Shown: in pieces, positions 51,243-59,912 of the stretch
Position numbering within the stretch: position 1 is the first letter of the stretch
Layout: each line of letters opens with the position of its first letter
Assembly (NCBI GenBank): GCA_900550645.1
Contig: URTA01000008.1
Location: 11,451 to 75,450, forward strand
DNA length: 64,000 nucleotides
Direction of reading: 5' to 3'
Source of the DNA: an uncultured Porphyromonadaceae bacterium
Lineage (GTDB): Bacteria > Bacteroidota > Bacteroidia > Bacteroidales > Muribaculaceae
Position numbers and translations under genes: made by a program
Notes under the pieces: generated by a model
Seen by the model: the letters and a program-made list of their open reading frames with translations, nothing else
What the model was told of the DNA's origin: nothing
The model's database searches: none

Positions 51243-52789
51243 AACTGACCAAGATAACATCTGCATCCATACACGGCATCGACGCTTTTGCGGTCACTGT
51301 GGAAACGCTCGTGGAGCGCGGCGTGATGTTCACAATAGTTGGACTCCCCGACGCTGCTATCAAGGAAAGCCATACGCGCATCACCTCGGCGTTGAAGCAC
51401 AGCGGCATCGAGTTTCCGCACCGCCGCACGGTCATCAACCTCTCGCCGGCCGATGTGCGCAAGGAGGGCGCAGCTTTCGACCTCCCTATGGCGATAGGCA
51501 TACTCGCCTCCAACGAGCTGATAGACGATGCCGCCCTGCAAGGGGTGATGATGACCGGTGAGCTGTCTCTCGACGGCACTGTGCTGCCGGTGCGAGGCAT
51601 ACTGCCCATGGCGATAAAGGCGCGGCAGATGGGCTTGAGGCGCATGATAGTGCCGGCTGCAAATGCAGTCGAGGCGGCGGTCGTTGACAATGTGGAGATA
51701 TACGGCGTGTCCTCGCTTGCCGAGGCTGTCGCATTGCTGAAAGGGGAGGAGGACACTGTGCAGCCTACGGTCATAAACACCCGCGAGCTGTTCTCGATGC
51801 AGTCAGAGGTGTTTGATGTCGATTTCAGCGATGTGAAAGGGCAGGAGGCTGTCAAGCGGGCTCTCGAGGTTGCGTGCGCCGGCGGCCATAACATACTTAT
51901 GGTCGGCGCGCCTGGTTCGGGCAAGTCGATGATGGCGAAGCGCATACCCACGATAATGCCGCCGTTGAGCCTGCACGAGGCTCTCGAAACCACCAAGATA
52001 CATTCCGTGGCAGGCAAGCTGAAGTCCGGCTCGATGCTGATGACGCACCGCCCGTTCCGCATGCCGCACCATACGGTCTCGCCGGTAGCCCTCGTGGGCG
52101 GCGGCTCAAACCCGCAGCCCGGCGAAATATCCCTTGCCCACAACGGAATACTGTTTCTCGATGAGTTTCCCGAGTTCCCGCGTACAGTGCTTGAGGTGCT
52201 GCGCCAGCCTATGGAGGACCGCGTGATTACCGTCTCGCGGGCGCGTTACAGCGTGGACTATCCGGCATCGTTCATGCTGGTGGCATCCATGAACCCCTGT
52301 CCGTGCGGCTACTACGGGCATCCCACGCGCCGCTGCACCTGCCAGCCGGGACAGGTGGCTAAATACATGAACCGCATTTCCGGGCCGCTCATGGACCGCA
52401 TTGACCTGCAAATTGAGATACAGCCGGTGGAGTTTGACGACATGGCTTCACGCGGCCCTGCGCTCGACAGCGCGACGATGCGTGCCAACGTGGTGCGTGC
52501 GCGGAGCATACAGCAACAGCGTTATGCCGGCGAGCCGGGAGTGTACTGCAATGCGCAGATGAATTCGCGGCTGCTGCACCGCTACGCATGGCCTGACGAG
52601 GCAGGCCTCGCACGCCTGAAGGACCGCATGACACGCCTGAACATGTCGGCTCGCGCCTTTGACCGCATCCTGCGCGTGGCACGCACCATCGCCGACCTCG
52701 AAGGCGAGGAAAACGTGTCGCAGACGCACATCGCCGAGGCGATAGGCTACCGAAGCCTCGACCGTGGCAACTGGGGCAACGTTTTCTGA
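51239..52789 (+). CDS. yifB: YifB/ComM-family Mg-chelatase-like AAA+ ATPase
   Basis: 516 residues. N-terminal Lon-protease-S5-like fold (ITSASIHGIDAFAVTVE, GLPDAAIKESHTRI), then an AAA+ module with Walker A GAPGSGKSMMAKRIP near residue 222 and Walker B ILFLDEFPEFPRTVLE, a zinc-ribbon-like insert (MNPCPCGYYGHPTRRCTCQPG), and the C-terminal Mg-chelatase-type domain. ComM members are DNA helicases that promote branch migration during natural transformation; in non-competent species the role is less clear. Translationally coupled to the lipoprotein upstream. Confidence 0.93.
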   Translation: MKLTKITSASIHGIDAFAVTVETLVERGVMFTIVGLPDAAIKESHTRITSALKHSGIEFPHRRTVINLSPADVRKEGAAFDLPMAIGILASNELIDDAALQGVMMTGELSLDGTVLPVRGILPMAIKARQMGLRRMIVPAANAVEAAVVDNVEIYGVSSLAEAVALLKGEEDTVQPTVINTRELFSMQSEVFDVDFSDVKGQEAVKRALEVACAGGHNILMVGAPGSGKSMMAKRIPTIMPPLSLHEALETTKIHSVAGKLKSGSMLMTHRPFRMPHHTVSPVALVGGGSNPQPGEISLAHNGILFLDEFPEFPRTVLEVLRQPMEDRVITVSRARYSVDYPASFMLVASMNPCPCGYYGHPTRRCTCQPGQVAKYMNRISGPLMDRIDLQIEIQPVEFDDMASRGPALDSATMRANVVRARSIQQQRYAGEPGVYCNAQMNSRLLHRYAWPDEAGLARLKDRMTRLNMSARAFDRILRVARTIADLEGEENVSQTHIAEAIGYRSLDRGNWGNVF

Positions 52790-52848
52790 CCGTAAGCCTC
52801 ACTCTCCCGATGACCTCCTCACCTGCTCTCCATCACAGACAAGAACAG

Positions 52849-52872
52849 ATGAACAAACAACCTAATACCTGA
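52849..52872 (+). CDS. Possible 7-residue leader ORF before the MFS gene
   Basis: ATG-initiated MNKQPNT then TGA, ending one base before the transporter ATG at 52874. Its first 12 nt, ATGAACAAACAA, are repeated exactly at the transporter start (52874-52885). Such spacing allows termination-reinitiation; it may equally be a recent duplication of the start region. Translation is unproven. Confidence 0.3.
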   Translation: MNKQPNT

Positions 52873-52873
52873 C

Positions 52874-54126
52874 ATGAACAAACAAAAGAAAAACACTTTC
52901 CACTACGGATTTGTAATTGTGGCGTGCTGCTGCCTGATAATGGGGGTCAACATCGGGCTGACATTCAGCTGCGCCGGCATTTTTTACACCCCGATATGCG
53001 AGTCGCTTGACGTGACCAAGGGCGAGTTCGGTATCTATATGTCGGTCATGTACGTCACCTCGATACTCACGCTCACGCTCGCAGGACAGCTTGTGGAGCG
53101 GCTCAGCGCACGCTGGCTATTCTCCGGCTGTTCCGCGCTTATGGGACTGACATTCGGAGCAATGGCATTTTTCAACTCCCTTTGGGAGTTCTATGTTGCC
53201 GGAGGCGTACTTGGCATCACGACTGCGTTCCTGCTGTACCTCAGCTTCCCGACACTGGTCAACCGCTGGTTCCGCTCCAAGGTGGGGCTGATGATAGGCA
53301 TCTGCAGTGCCGCCAGCGGCATCGGCGGCATCCTCTTCAACCCCGTGGCTGGCGCCTGATAGAAAATATCGGCTGGCGGTGGACATACGGCGTGTTTGCT
53401 GTTGTGCTGCTGCTTGTCGTCACCCCGCTGCTTGCGCTGTTGCTGCGCGACCGCCCCTCAGACAAAGGGCTGCTGCCGTATGGCGACGACGGCTCTGCTG
53501 CGGCTAAGAAAGCCGACAAGGCTGCCGACGGCATCGAATACGGCAAGGCGGTGCGTATGCCGGCATTTTACGCTGTCATGGTCTTCTCTTTTGTCATCAT
53601 GGCGGTATCAACGCTCAACCTCTTTATCCCGGGTTATGTGAGAGACTCCTCGTTCAGCATCGAGCAGGCTTCGATAGCCGCAGCTGTGGTCATGGCTGGT
53701 GTCACCATAGGCAAGCTTGTCCTCGGGTGGATCAACGACCGCAACTGCGCCATGGGTGTCGCCACGACCATGCTCTGCGGCATCATCGGTCTTGTACTGG
53801 TCGTGTTCGGAAGTGACAACATCTGGCTCATCTATGCCGGCTCGTTCCTGTTCGGATGGGAATACTCCGGCGTGACGGTGCAGACCACGATGCTCACCAA
53901 GTCCGTGTTCGGCAACCGCAGCTATGTGCGCATATACAGCATGGTCAGCATCGCCCTCGCGGCAGGAGGCGCGTTGGCGAGCGGCGGCTGGGGGCTGCTT
54001 TCTGACCGCGCCGGGTTCAGCACAATCTTCATTTGCGGCGCGGCGGCTCTCGCAGTGGGCCTTGTGCTCGGCGAGATGTCATTGCTCTCTGCACGTAGCA
54101 AATCAAAGGCGGGAACGTTGGTATGA
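52874..54126 (+). pseudogene. OFA-type MFS transporter, interrupted by a 1-nt frameshift
   Basis: Twelve-span major facilitator of the oxalate/formate-antiporter-like family. The first frame (52874-53359) encodes about five spans and ends NPVAGA-stop; the protein continues in the -1 frame from about 53357 (LIENIGWRWTYGVFAVV) to 54126. Adding one C to the GCC-CTG context at 53355-53356 restores NPVAGALIENIGWRW, exactly the family pattern, and a 417-residue product. No other defects are seen, so it is either a recent mutation or a base missed in the assembly. The substrate cannot be told. The reading ends in an ATGA overlap with yraN. Confidence 0.85.
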
Positions 54127-54506
54127 AAGACTTGTCACAGCGGGCGGAGTTCGGGCGGTTTGCCGAGGAGCGGGCGGCAGAGGAGATGCTGCTGCGCGGC
54201 TATATTGTGCGCGAGCGCAACTGGCGGCCAAAGAACAGCCACCTCGAGGTGGACATAATCTGCCAGCAGGACGACACTATCATATTTGTCGAGGTCAAGG
54301 CTCGCAACCCCGAGGACGAAGACCCGGCAGAGGCGGTAGACGAGAAGAAGCAGCGGCGGCTCGTCCGTGCAGCGGAAATTTACCTGCGCCAGCAGCCGTA
54401 CGACTTCTACTACCGCTTTGACATAGTGACAGTGACCGGCACCATGGAGGATTATGTCCTCGACCACATCGAGGACGCCTTCCTGCCGCCCCTGACAGCC
54501 CGCTGA
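54123..54506 (+). CDS. yraN: YraN/UPF0102 nuclease-fold protein
   Basis: 127-residue Holliday-junction-resolvase-like protein. Family pattern is clear: GRFAEERAAEEMLLRGYIV, RERNWRPKNSHLEVDIICQQ and TIIFVEVKARN, where E/D...EVK forms a PD-(D/E)XK-type site. Biological role is poorly defined. The ATG overlaps the end of the MFS gene. The restriction-enzyme remnant begins within about 15 nt of its stop. Confidence 0.92.
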   Translation: MKDLSQRAEFGRFAEERAAEEMLLRGYIVRERNWRPKNSHLEVDIICQQDDTIIFVEVKARNPEDEDPAEAVDEKKQRRLVRAAEIYLRQQPYDFYYRFDIVTVTGTMEDYVLDHIEDAFLPPLTAR

Positions 54507-54517
54507 ACCGTGATTCA

Positions 54518-54952
54518 CGGCACATATACGTGGAACTTAAGAACAAGCACAATACGATGAATTCCGCATCCTCGCAAAAGACCTACATGAAGATGCAGGG
54601 TAAGTTGCTGGAAGATGACCAAGCCGTGTGTTATTTGGTAGAGGTAATATCCAAAAAATCAAAGGATGAACCTTGGAAAATTACATTGGACGGACAGCCG
54701 CGTTCTCACCGCAATATACGCCGTATGTCAATAGACCGTTTTTATGAGTTGGTGTTCGGTGACAAGACGGCTTTTCACAAGCTGTGCGCCGTATTGCCGC
54801 AAATAATAGAGGATGTCGTGAACGACAACAGTGAGCTGCATTTGCGCAATACCGTGTACAGTGAACTGGAGGCGAAACACAGCGACATGCTGACAGCCTT
54901 GTACCTGCTTGCGTTTTCTACATACGAAGGTTTTGCTTCTGACACCGAGTGA
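54518..54952 (+). pseudogene. C-terminal remnant of an Eco47II-like restriction endonuclease
   Basis: About 144 codons with no convincing start; the first in-frame start-like codon is a GTG at 54530. The sequence HIYVELKNKHNTMNSAS has the look of the second half of a PD-(D/E)XK site (ELK), and DEPWKITLDGQ, NIRRMSIDRFYELVFGDKTA and LCAVLPQIIEDVV match, from memory, the C-terminal half of Eco47II-family enzymes (GGWCC/GGNCC cutters). The N-terminal half is absent: the reading begins just after the yraN stop. It is followed 3 nt later by an m5C methyltransferase gene, the expected partner. Expected to be inactive; an alternative is a small uncharacterised protein. Confidence 0.65.
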
Positions 54953-54955
54953 CCT

Positions 54956-56310
54956 ATGCAACGACAGACCATTTCAGTCAATAATTTCGCTTGTCTGCTT
55001 GGAGTCTCGCGCTCTATGGTCAACGCTTGGTGCAAGTCTGGTAAATACCAAGACCACAGTGATGCGGGGGGCAACAAGTTTTTCTATCTCGATGAACTTG
55101 CCGGTGTGCCGGAAATTGATGCGATGATGACAACGGCATGGGAAAGCGAGAAGCATACGCAGCCAGCGCGTCGGTACACATCCGTGGAATTGTTTGCCGG
55201 AGCAGGGGGACTTGCTGTCGGTATGGAGAAAGCCGGGTTCAGTCATGTATTGCTCAACGAGATGGACAAGGATGCATGCAAAACTCTTCGATACAATCGT
55301 CCGCAGTGGAAAGTAGTAGAGGGTGATATACATTCTGTTGACTTCACGCCTCTTCGCGGTAAAGTGGACTTGTTGTCAGGGGGCTTTCCTTGTCAGGCAT
55401 TTTCGTATGCCGGCAAACGCCTCGGCTTTGAGGAGACACGAGGCACGCTTTTTTCGAGCTGGCACGCGCTGCAAGAGAGATACAGCCGTTGGTGTTGTTG
55501 GGCGAAAATGTACGCGGACTGTATGAACACGACGGTGGACGCACGCTTGAGACAATCAAAAATGTAATTGCTGAAATCGGCTATACTCTCATCGAACCGC
55601 GTATCCTGCGTGCCATTCAGTATGATGTTCCTCAAAAGAGGGAACGCTTGTTTCTCGTTGCTGTCCGCAATGACATAGCTGATGAAGCTGTGTTTGAATG
55701 GCCGGCAGTCTGCAAAGGAGTGCGTACATTGAGAGAGGCTTTTTATCGAGGTCCTCTATATGCAACAGATGTCCCGGACTCTCCGGGGCAGGTGTATCCT
55801 GAATCGAAACGCCGTGTCATGCAACTTGTGCCTGAAGGCGGCGACTGGCGCGACCTGCCGGATGATGTCGCCAGAGACTACATGAAAGGTAGTTACAACC
55901 TCGGAGGGGGCAAGACGGGAATGGCGCGGCGGCTATCCATGGATGAACCAAGCCTGACCCTAACTTGCGCACCTGCGCAAAAGCAGACAGAGAGATGCCA
56001 TCCTATAGAGACAAGACCCTTGACTGTGCGTGAATATGCTCGCATACAGACATTCCCTGACAACTGGCAATTCTGCGGGTCGATGACTGCACAATACAAG
56101 CAAATAGGCAATGCTGTACCTGTCAATCTCGCTTGGGCTGTCGGCAGGTCGCTTGTGCGGATGTTGAACCGTCTGACGGTTTCTGGCATAGCCTCTGAAA
56201 CTATCCCATACGGTTGTCCTGCATCGATTATGGTGAAAGGAACGGAGCTGTTTGGAGACATGGCTTGTGAACCGGCAGCGGAATATAGAGGCAAAGATAT
56301 AAACGAGTAA
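54956..56310 (+). pseudogene. DNA (cytosine-5) methyltransferase with N-terminal HTH, frameshifted
   Basis: Motifs of m5C methyltransferases in order: SAM site SVELFAGAGGLAVGMEKAGF, catalytic PCQ in GGFPCQAFSYAGKRLG, ENVRGLYEHDGG, QKRERLFLVAV, and final QYKQIGNAVPVNLA. The N-terminus (ISVNNFACLLGVSRSMVNAW) is a helix-turn-helix as in methyltransferases that autoregulate. The frame breaks in a run of six T at 55449-55454: one more T gives TLFFELARAAREIQPLVLLG, joining the halves into 451 residues. DNA is about 48% GC in a line I counted, lower than neighbours, suggesting acquisition. Pairs with the restriction remnant just upstream. Confidence 0.88.
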
Positions 56311-56321
56311 CCGGCATAAGC

Positions 56322-56367
56322 AAAGGTAAGGCAGGCTGTGCCGGGAGGCGCAGCCTGCCTTACCTTT
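56322..56367. terminator. Bidirectional terminator between convergent genes
   Basis: A perfect 17-bp stem, AAAGGTAAGGCAGGCTG (56322-56338) with CAGCCTGCCTTACCTTT (56351-56367), 12-nt loop. A-rich on the left and T-rich on the right, it can terminate both the methyltransferase and the minus-strand gene ending at 56378. Confidence 0.9.
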
Positions 56368-56377
56368 ATAGGGGCGG

Positions 56378-58888
56378 TCAGCGTACTGCCACTTTCACTG
56401 ACTGGCCGGATACGTTCACGATGTATATGCCTGCGGGAAGGCTCACGTCTATGGGCGTGCCGTCGCATTCCACGGCTGCGCGTGCTATGCCGTCGAGCGT
56501 TAATATGCGTGCCATGCCGTCAGCGGTGATTGTCACCTTGCCTTTCCCTGCGACAACGGCTGTGCCGTCTGCTTCGCTGTCTGCGGCGATGTTGTCAACG
56601 CCGCTGCTCATCTTCACTGTCACCGGGTCGGAAACTTCAGAGGCGTATGTGTAGGTGTTCTTGACTGCCGAAGCCTGTACCGTGAGGCTGAACTCCGAGT
56701 CTGAGGGGAAGCCTTCCATGGTGGCCGGTGTCGCCGTGCAGTCGTATGCCTTGAACGGCACGGTCATGGTCTCGCCGGCTTTCATGTCCTGTGTTATGGT
56801 CACTTCATCGAGGAGGAAACCGGTTCCGCTTGCTGACATGAACGCTACGAGTACGTTGTCACGGATTGGCTTTTCCGGGTAAGTCGATACAGGGTTGAAA
56901 TGCACGGTTGCGGTCTTTTCGCCGGTTTCGCCCTGCTGGTATGGTATGAACTGGTGGTCGCTTGCCTGGGTGTCCGTGACATCGTTGAGCAGCATGACGA
57001 ATATGCCGTCCGGGCCGGCTTCGCCGAGAGCCTCATGGTTGGGTGTGAACACGGTGGTTACGGTCACATCAAACGCTCCGCCGCCGTTGCTGAGCGAGAT
57101 GCGCGGCGTAGCCACGAGTCCGGCCTCGCCGAGCCATGATGTGCCGCGTGTGCCAGCCATGCCCTGTGCGAGCTGTCCCTGTGTGGCGACCCAGTCGGTG
57201 TCCGCCTGTCCGTTCTCGCCGAGGTTGTACGCGCCTGCGGAATAGATGGCCTCGGGACTGTCAACAGTGCCGACGGTGACGCGGCTGAAGTCCTCGTGTA
57301 GTACGGTCACGCCGCTCATGTCTTGCGCTGCGGTGAGGGTGCGGGTGGTCTTGACGCGGTATGTCTGCGCGTTGCTCAGTTCTGTCCATGCCGCCTCTAT
57401 CGTGGTTGGCGATGTAGCCTGTGCTGAGGTGAACTGCGGCTTCAGCCCGATGAGGCCGTCTACCCATGCGTTGTCCGAGGGGGCGGACTTGATTTCGCCG
57501 CTGGCGGCAGTCACGTTTACGAAGTGTTCGTAAGCCGTGTCGTAGCTGTCGAGCGTGTACTCTGTAGCGGAGGTTTCCGCGTCAGTCACTACCGGCACGG
57601 GCATCGGCACGGGTGCGTAGTCTATTGTCACGTCGTCGATGTAGAAGTTGGCGATGTTCTTTTGTTCCATTGTGAACATTACGCGGGTGGCGTTCTCGGC
57701 GTTTTCGGGGATGTTGTCCATGACGTAATATCCGCCGTCCTCTTCCAGCCAGTAGTAGGGAATGTTGGCGTAATGCTCCCATTTGCCGTTGCAGAAGAAT
57801 TTCACGCCGAGCAGCGAGAGCGAATACTCGCCGGTATCTTCCGGGTCGGGCGCGTCAGCCTTTGCCCAGAACGAGAGGCGTGTGATGGGCAGCGGCGTTT
57901 CGGGGCTTGTCATTTCGTCGCCCTCCGCGTCAAATCGTATGGAGATGGGCGCAGAGCAGCACATAGAACCGTCTACGGACACGTCCTGTGTGCCGGCAGC
58001 AGACACGTTGATGTTCCATCCTTCGGGATAGTTGGGTGCGGAGGCATCAATCTTGCCGCCAGAGGCGTTGATGCCGTCGAACGATTCGGTTATCGCTCCT
58101 GCCGGGATGTCGGTGTCTGGCATTTCCTTGCGGAACACGTTGACGAGATACTTGTCTGCATCTGCTACGGCATCCCATGAGGCACGGAATGACGATGGCG
58201 ACAGGTTGGTTATAGATACAGTCCCCGGCGCGGGCATGGTGTTGCACACGCGAGTCAGGCGGATGTCGTCTATCAGCACGTCGGTTGCTACCGCGCTTAT
58301 CTGTATGGCGCACTGGCCGAATGTGGCGGCGGAGGATGTGAATGTGAACTGTTGCCATTCGTCGGTGGCGTTGAAGTACGCGCCGGCATCCACCGGTCCC
58401 TCGTAGTCATCGCAGATTACGGCCCACACTCGGGGTGTTTCTCCTTCCTCCTCTGCGATACTGCCCGGCAGCCGTTTGATGCGGAATGTAAGCTCGATGT
58501 CGCCGTACAGGGCTGTGTAGGGCGTTGTGATGTATCCGCCGACGGTCTGCTCGTACATGTCGCCGTATTCGGGGTAGGGGTTGTAGCGGTACGCCATGAG
58601 CGCGGCGCAGCCGCCGGCTTGGTGCACACCGCCGCCTATCCATCCTGGAGCTGCCATCATCTCTTCCGGCAGCGCGTTGTTCTCGCCGTTGACTACGGCG
58701 GCATCCGGCGCGGTTTCGCTGCCGGCGGTGAACTTGTCGAAGTGTTCCTCGACGACGGTTTCTGCGGCAGGGGCGTTTGCACGGGGTAATTCACTCGCGA
58801 TTCTGAACGGCACGGCCGTTGCTGCATTCGCCAACATCACTGCATTTCCGGCAATGATTGCTGTGAGTAGTAAAGTCAGTTTGTGCAT
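56378..58888 (-). CDS. Secreted multidomain protein with jelly-roll/fibronectin-like repeats and T9SS-like C-terminal domain
   Basis: 836 residues with a signal peptide (MHKLTLLLTAIIAGNAVMLA). The protein is built of repeated beta-sandwiches: adhesin/jelly-roll-type segments (GGYITTPYTALYGDIELTF, VLIDDIRLTRV; TRLSFWAKADAPDPED, NFYIDDVTIDYA; ATPRISLSNGGGAFDVTVT, GFLLDEVTITQD) alternating with fibronectin-III-like strands (SFRASWDAVADADKYLVNVF; TIEAAWTELSNAQTYRVKTT). The end module (ITADGMARILTLDGIARAAV, PAGIYIVNVSGQSVKVAVR) resembles sorting domains of other proteins here. I do not recognise an enzyme domain. Probably surface adhesion or scaffolding; own promoter at 58927-58958. Confidence 0.72.
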   Translation of the reverse strand: MHKLTLLLTAIIAGNAVMLANAATAVPFRIASELPRANAPAAETVVEEHFDKFTAGSETAPDAAVVNGENNALPEEMMAAPGWIGGGVHQAGGCAALMAYRYNPYPEYGDMYEQTVGGYITTPYTALYGDIELTFRIKRLPGSIAEEEGETPRVWAVICDDYEGPVDAGAYFNATDEWQQFTFTSSAATFGQCAIQISAVATDVLIDDIRLTRVCNTMPAPGTVSITNLSPSSFRASWDAVADADKYLVNVFRKEMPDTDIPAGAITESFDGINASGGKIDASAPNYPEGWNINVSAAGTQDVSVDGSMCCSAPISIRFDAEGDEMTSPETPLPITRLSFWAKADAPDPEDTGEYSLSLLGVKFFCNGKWEHYANIPYYWLEEDGGYYVMDNIPENAENATRVMFTMEQKNIANFYIDDVTIDYAPVPMPVPVVTDAETSATEYTLDSYDTAYEHFVNVTAASGEIKSAPSDNAWVDGLIGLKPQFTSAQATSPTTIEAAWTELSNAQTYRVKTTRTLTAAQDMSGVTVLHEDFSRVTVGTVDSPEAIYSAGAYNLGENGQADTDWVATQGQLAQGMAGTRGTSWLGEAGLVATPRISLSNGGGAFDVTVTTVFTPNHEALGEAGPDGIFVMLLNDVTDTQASDHQFIPYQQGETGEKTATVHFNPVSTYPEKPIRDNVLVAFMSASGTGFLLDEVTITQDMKAGETMTVPFKAYDCTATPATMEGFPSDSEFSLTVQASAVKNTYTYASEVSDPVTVKMSSGVDNIAADSEADGTAVVAGKGKVTITADGMARILTLDGIARAAVECDGTPIDVSLPAGIYIVNVSGQSVKVAVR

Positions 58889-58926
58889 AAAAGTATGATT
58901 TTAGTGATTGCTTGAATATCTGGCAG

Positions 58927-58958
58927 CAAAGATAGGCATAATAAGCGGGTAAATCAAA
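58927..58958 (-). promoter_or_regulatory. Bacteroides-type promoter of the secreted repeat protein
   Basis: Minus strand: TTTG at 58958-58955, 20-nt spacer, TATCTTTG at 58934-58927. Perfect consensus; leader about 34 nt before the ATG at 58888. Confidence 0.8.
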
Positions 58959-59061
58959 TAAAATTGCACTGACGGCGAAAAATCGGCTCTATAAGTCTTT
59001 TCAACGTTTAATTTATGGGTGGTTGGTTGAAAATGGCTGGTGAGGATGGCGAAATTCTCGT

Positions 59062-59092
59062 TTTGAAAATTCGCCAAGAAATCGTAATTTTG
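59062..59092 (+). promoter_or_regulatory. Bacteroides-type promoter of the metallo-beta-lactamase-fold gene
   Basis: TTTG (59062-59065), 19-nt spacer, TAATTTTG (59085-59092): perfect consensus. Transcription should begin about 59096-59100, only a few nt before the ATG at 59102. This makes the longer upstream in-frame reading from 59015 unlikely. Confidence 0.8.
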
Positions 59093-59101
59093 CGGTTGGA
59101 T

Positions 59102-59908
59102 ATGACAGAACTGACGTATATATGGCATGACTGCTTCGTTGTTCGGACGCACGGTGCAGTCCTGATTTTCGACTATTGGCGCGACGCTTCCACTGCCGGG
59201 GCAAAGCCTGTTGACGAGTCACCTCGCTTCTTGGACGACATAGAAGCCGACACCCCGGTGTATGTGTTTGTGAGCCACCGCCACAAGGATCATTTCAACA
59301 AGGCTATATTCCGGTGGGGCGAGCGTTTCCGAGACATACACTTCATCATCAGCCATGATACGGCAAAGTTCATCCGCTATATGCTGCGCCCCGAGGGAAC
59401 GTATGCCGGCTACAAGCCCAACCCGTCTATGGTTACAGAGATGAAGCCCGGCAATGTCTACAAGGACCGCCTGTTGAGGGTGGATGCGTTCAACTCAACC
59501 GATACAGGCAACTCGTATCTGGTGACTATAGGTGGAAAGCGGCTGTTCCATGCCGGTGATCTGAATGTATGGGTGTGGAAGGACGAGGCTACACGGGCGC
59601 AGATTGCAGCCGCCATGCGTGATTATTGCAGCATCCTCGACGATATACAGCGTGTCACCAAAGGCGAGAGCATTGACCTTGTCATGTTTCCGGTCGATTC
59701 GCGCCTCGGCAGGGACTACTGGGAGGGGGCAGCGGTGTTCATGTACCGTATTCCGGTGCGGGTGTTTGTGCCGATGCACTTCTGTCTGGCAGAGACGCCG
59801 GAGCTGGCGGAGCAGCGGCTCGACGATGCGTGTCGCTTTGCGGACTATGCTCCGGAAGGGGCGTTCTGCGTGGCATTGCAGCGGCCCTATTCCTCGCTTA
59901 TGTTCTGA
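59102..59908 (+). CDS. Metallo-beta-lactamase-fold hydrolase (UlaG-like)
   Basis: Start at 59102 (MTELTYIWHDCFVVRTHGAV), fixed by the promoter position and by the family's usual N-terminus. Metal-binding motif HRHKDH in YVFVSHRHKDHFNKAIF at about 57-62, and a second site FHAGDLNVWVW. This group of MBL proteins (UlaG/L-ascorbate-6-phosphate-lactonase-like) hydrolyses varied small substrates; the physiological one is unknown. 268 residues. Convergent with the Fur-family gene, 4 nt apart. Confidence 0.85.
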   Translation: MTELTYIWHDCFVVRTHGAVLIFDYWRDASTAGAKPVDESPRFLDDIEADTPVYVFVSHRHKDHFNKAIFRWGERFRDIHFIISHDTAKFIRYMLRPEGTYAGYKPNPSMVTEMKPGNVYKDRLLRVDAFNSTDTGNSYLVTIGGKRLFHAGDLNVWVWKDEATRAQIAAAMRDYCSILDDIQRVTKGESIDLVMFPVDSRLGRDYWEGAAVFMYRIPVRVFVPMHFCLAETPELAEQRLDDACRFADYAPEGAFCVALQRPYSSLMF

Positions 59909-59912
59909 CGAT

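Noticed and set aside
54515..54540. TACGTGGAAC as a third parS
   Set aside because: Only half of the palindrome is present; it is coding sequence of the restriction remnant.
55449..55454. Classical programmed -1 ribosomal frameshift site in the methyltransferase
   Set aside because: The zero-frame codons do not form an X_XXY_YYZ heptamer and I see no downstream pseudoknot; slippage or an indel is simpler. Kept only as a frameshift.
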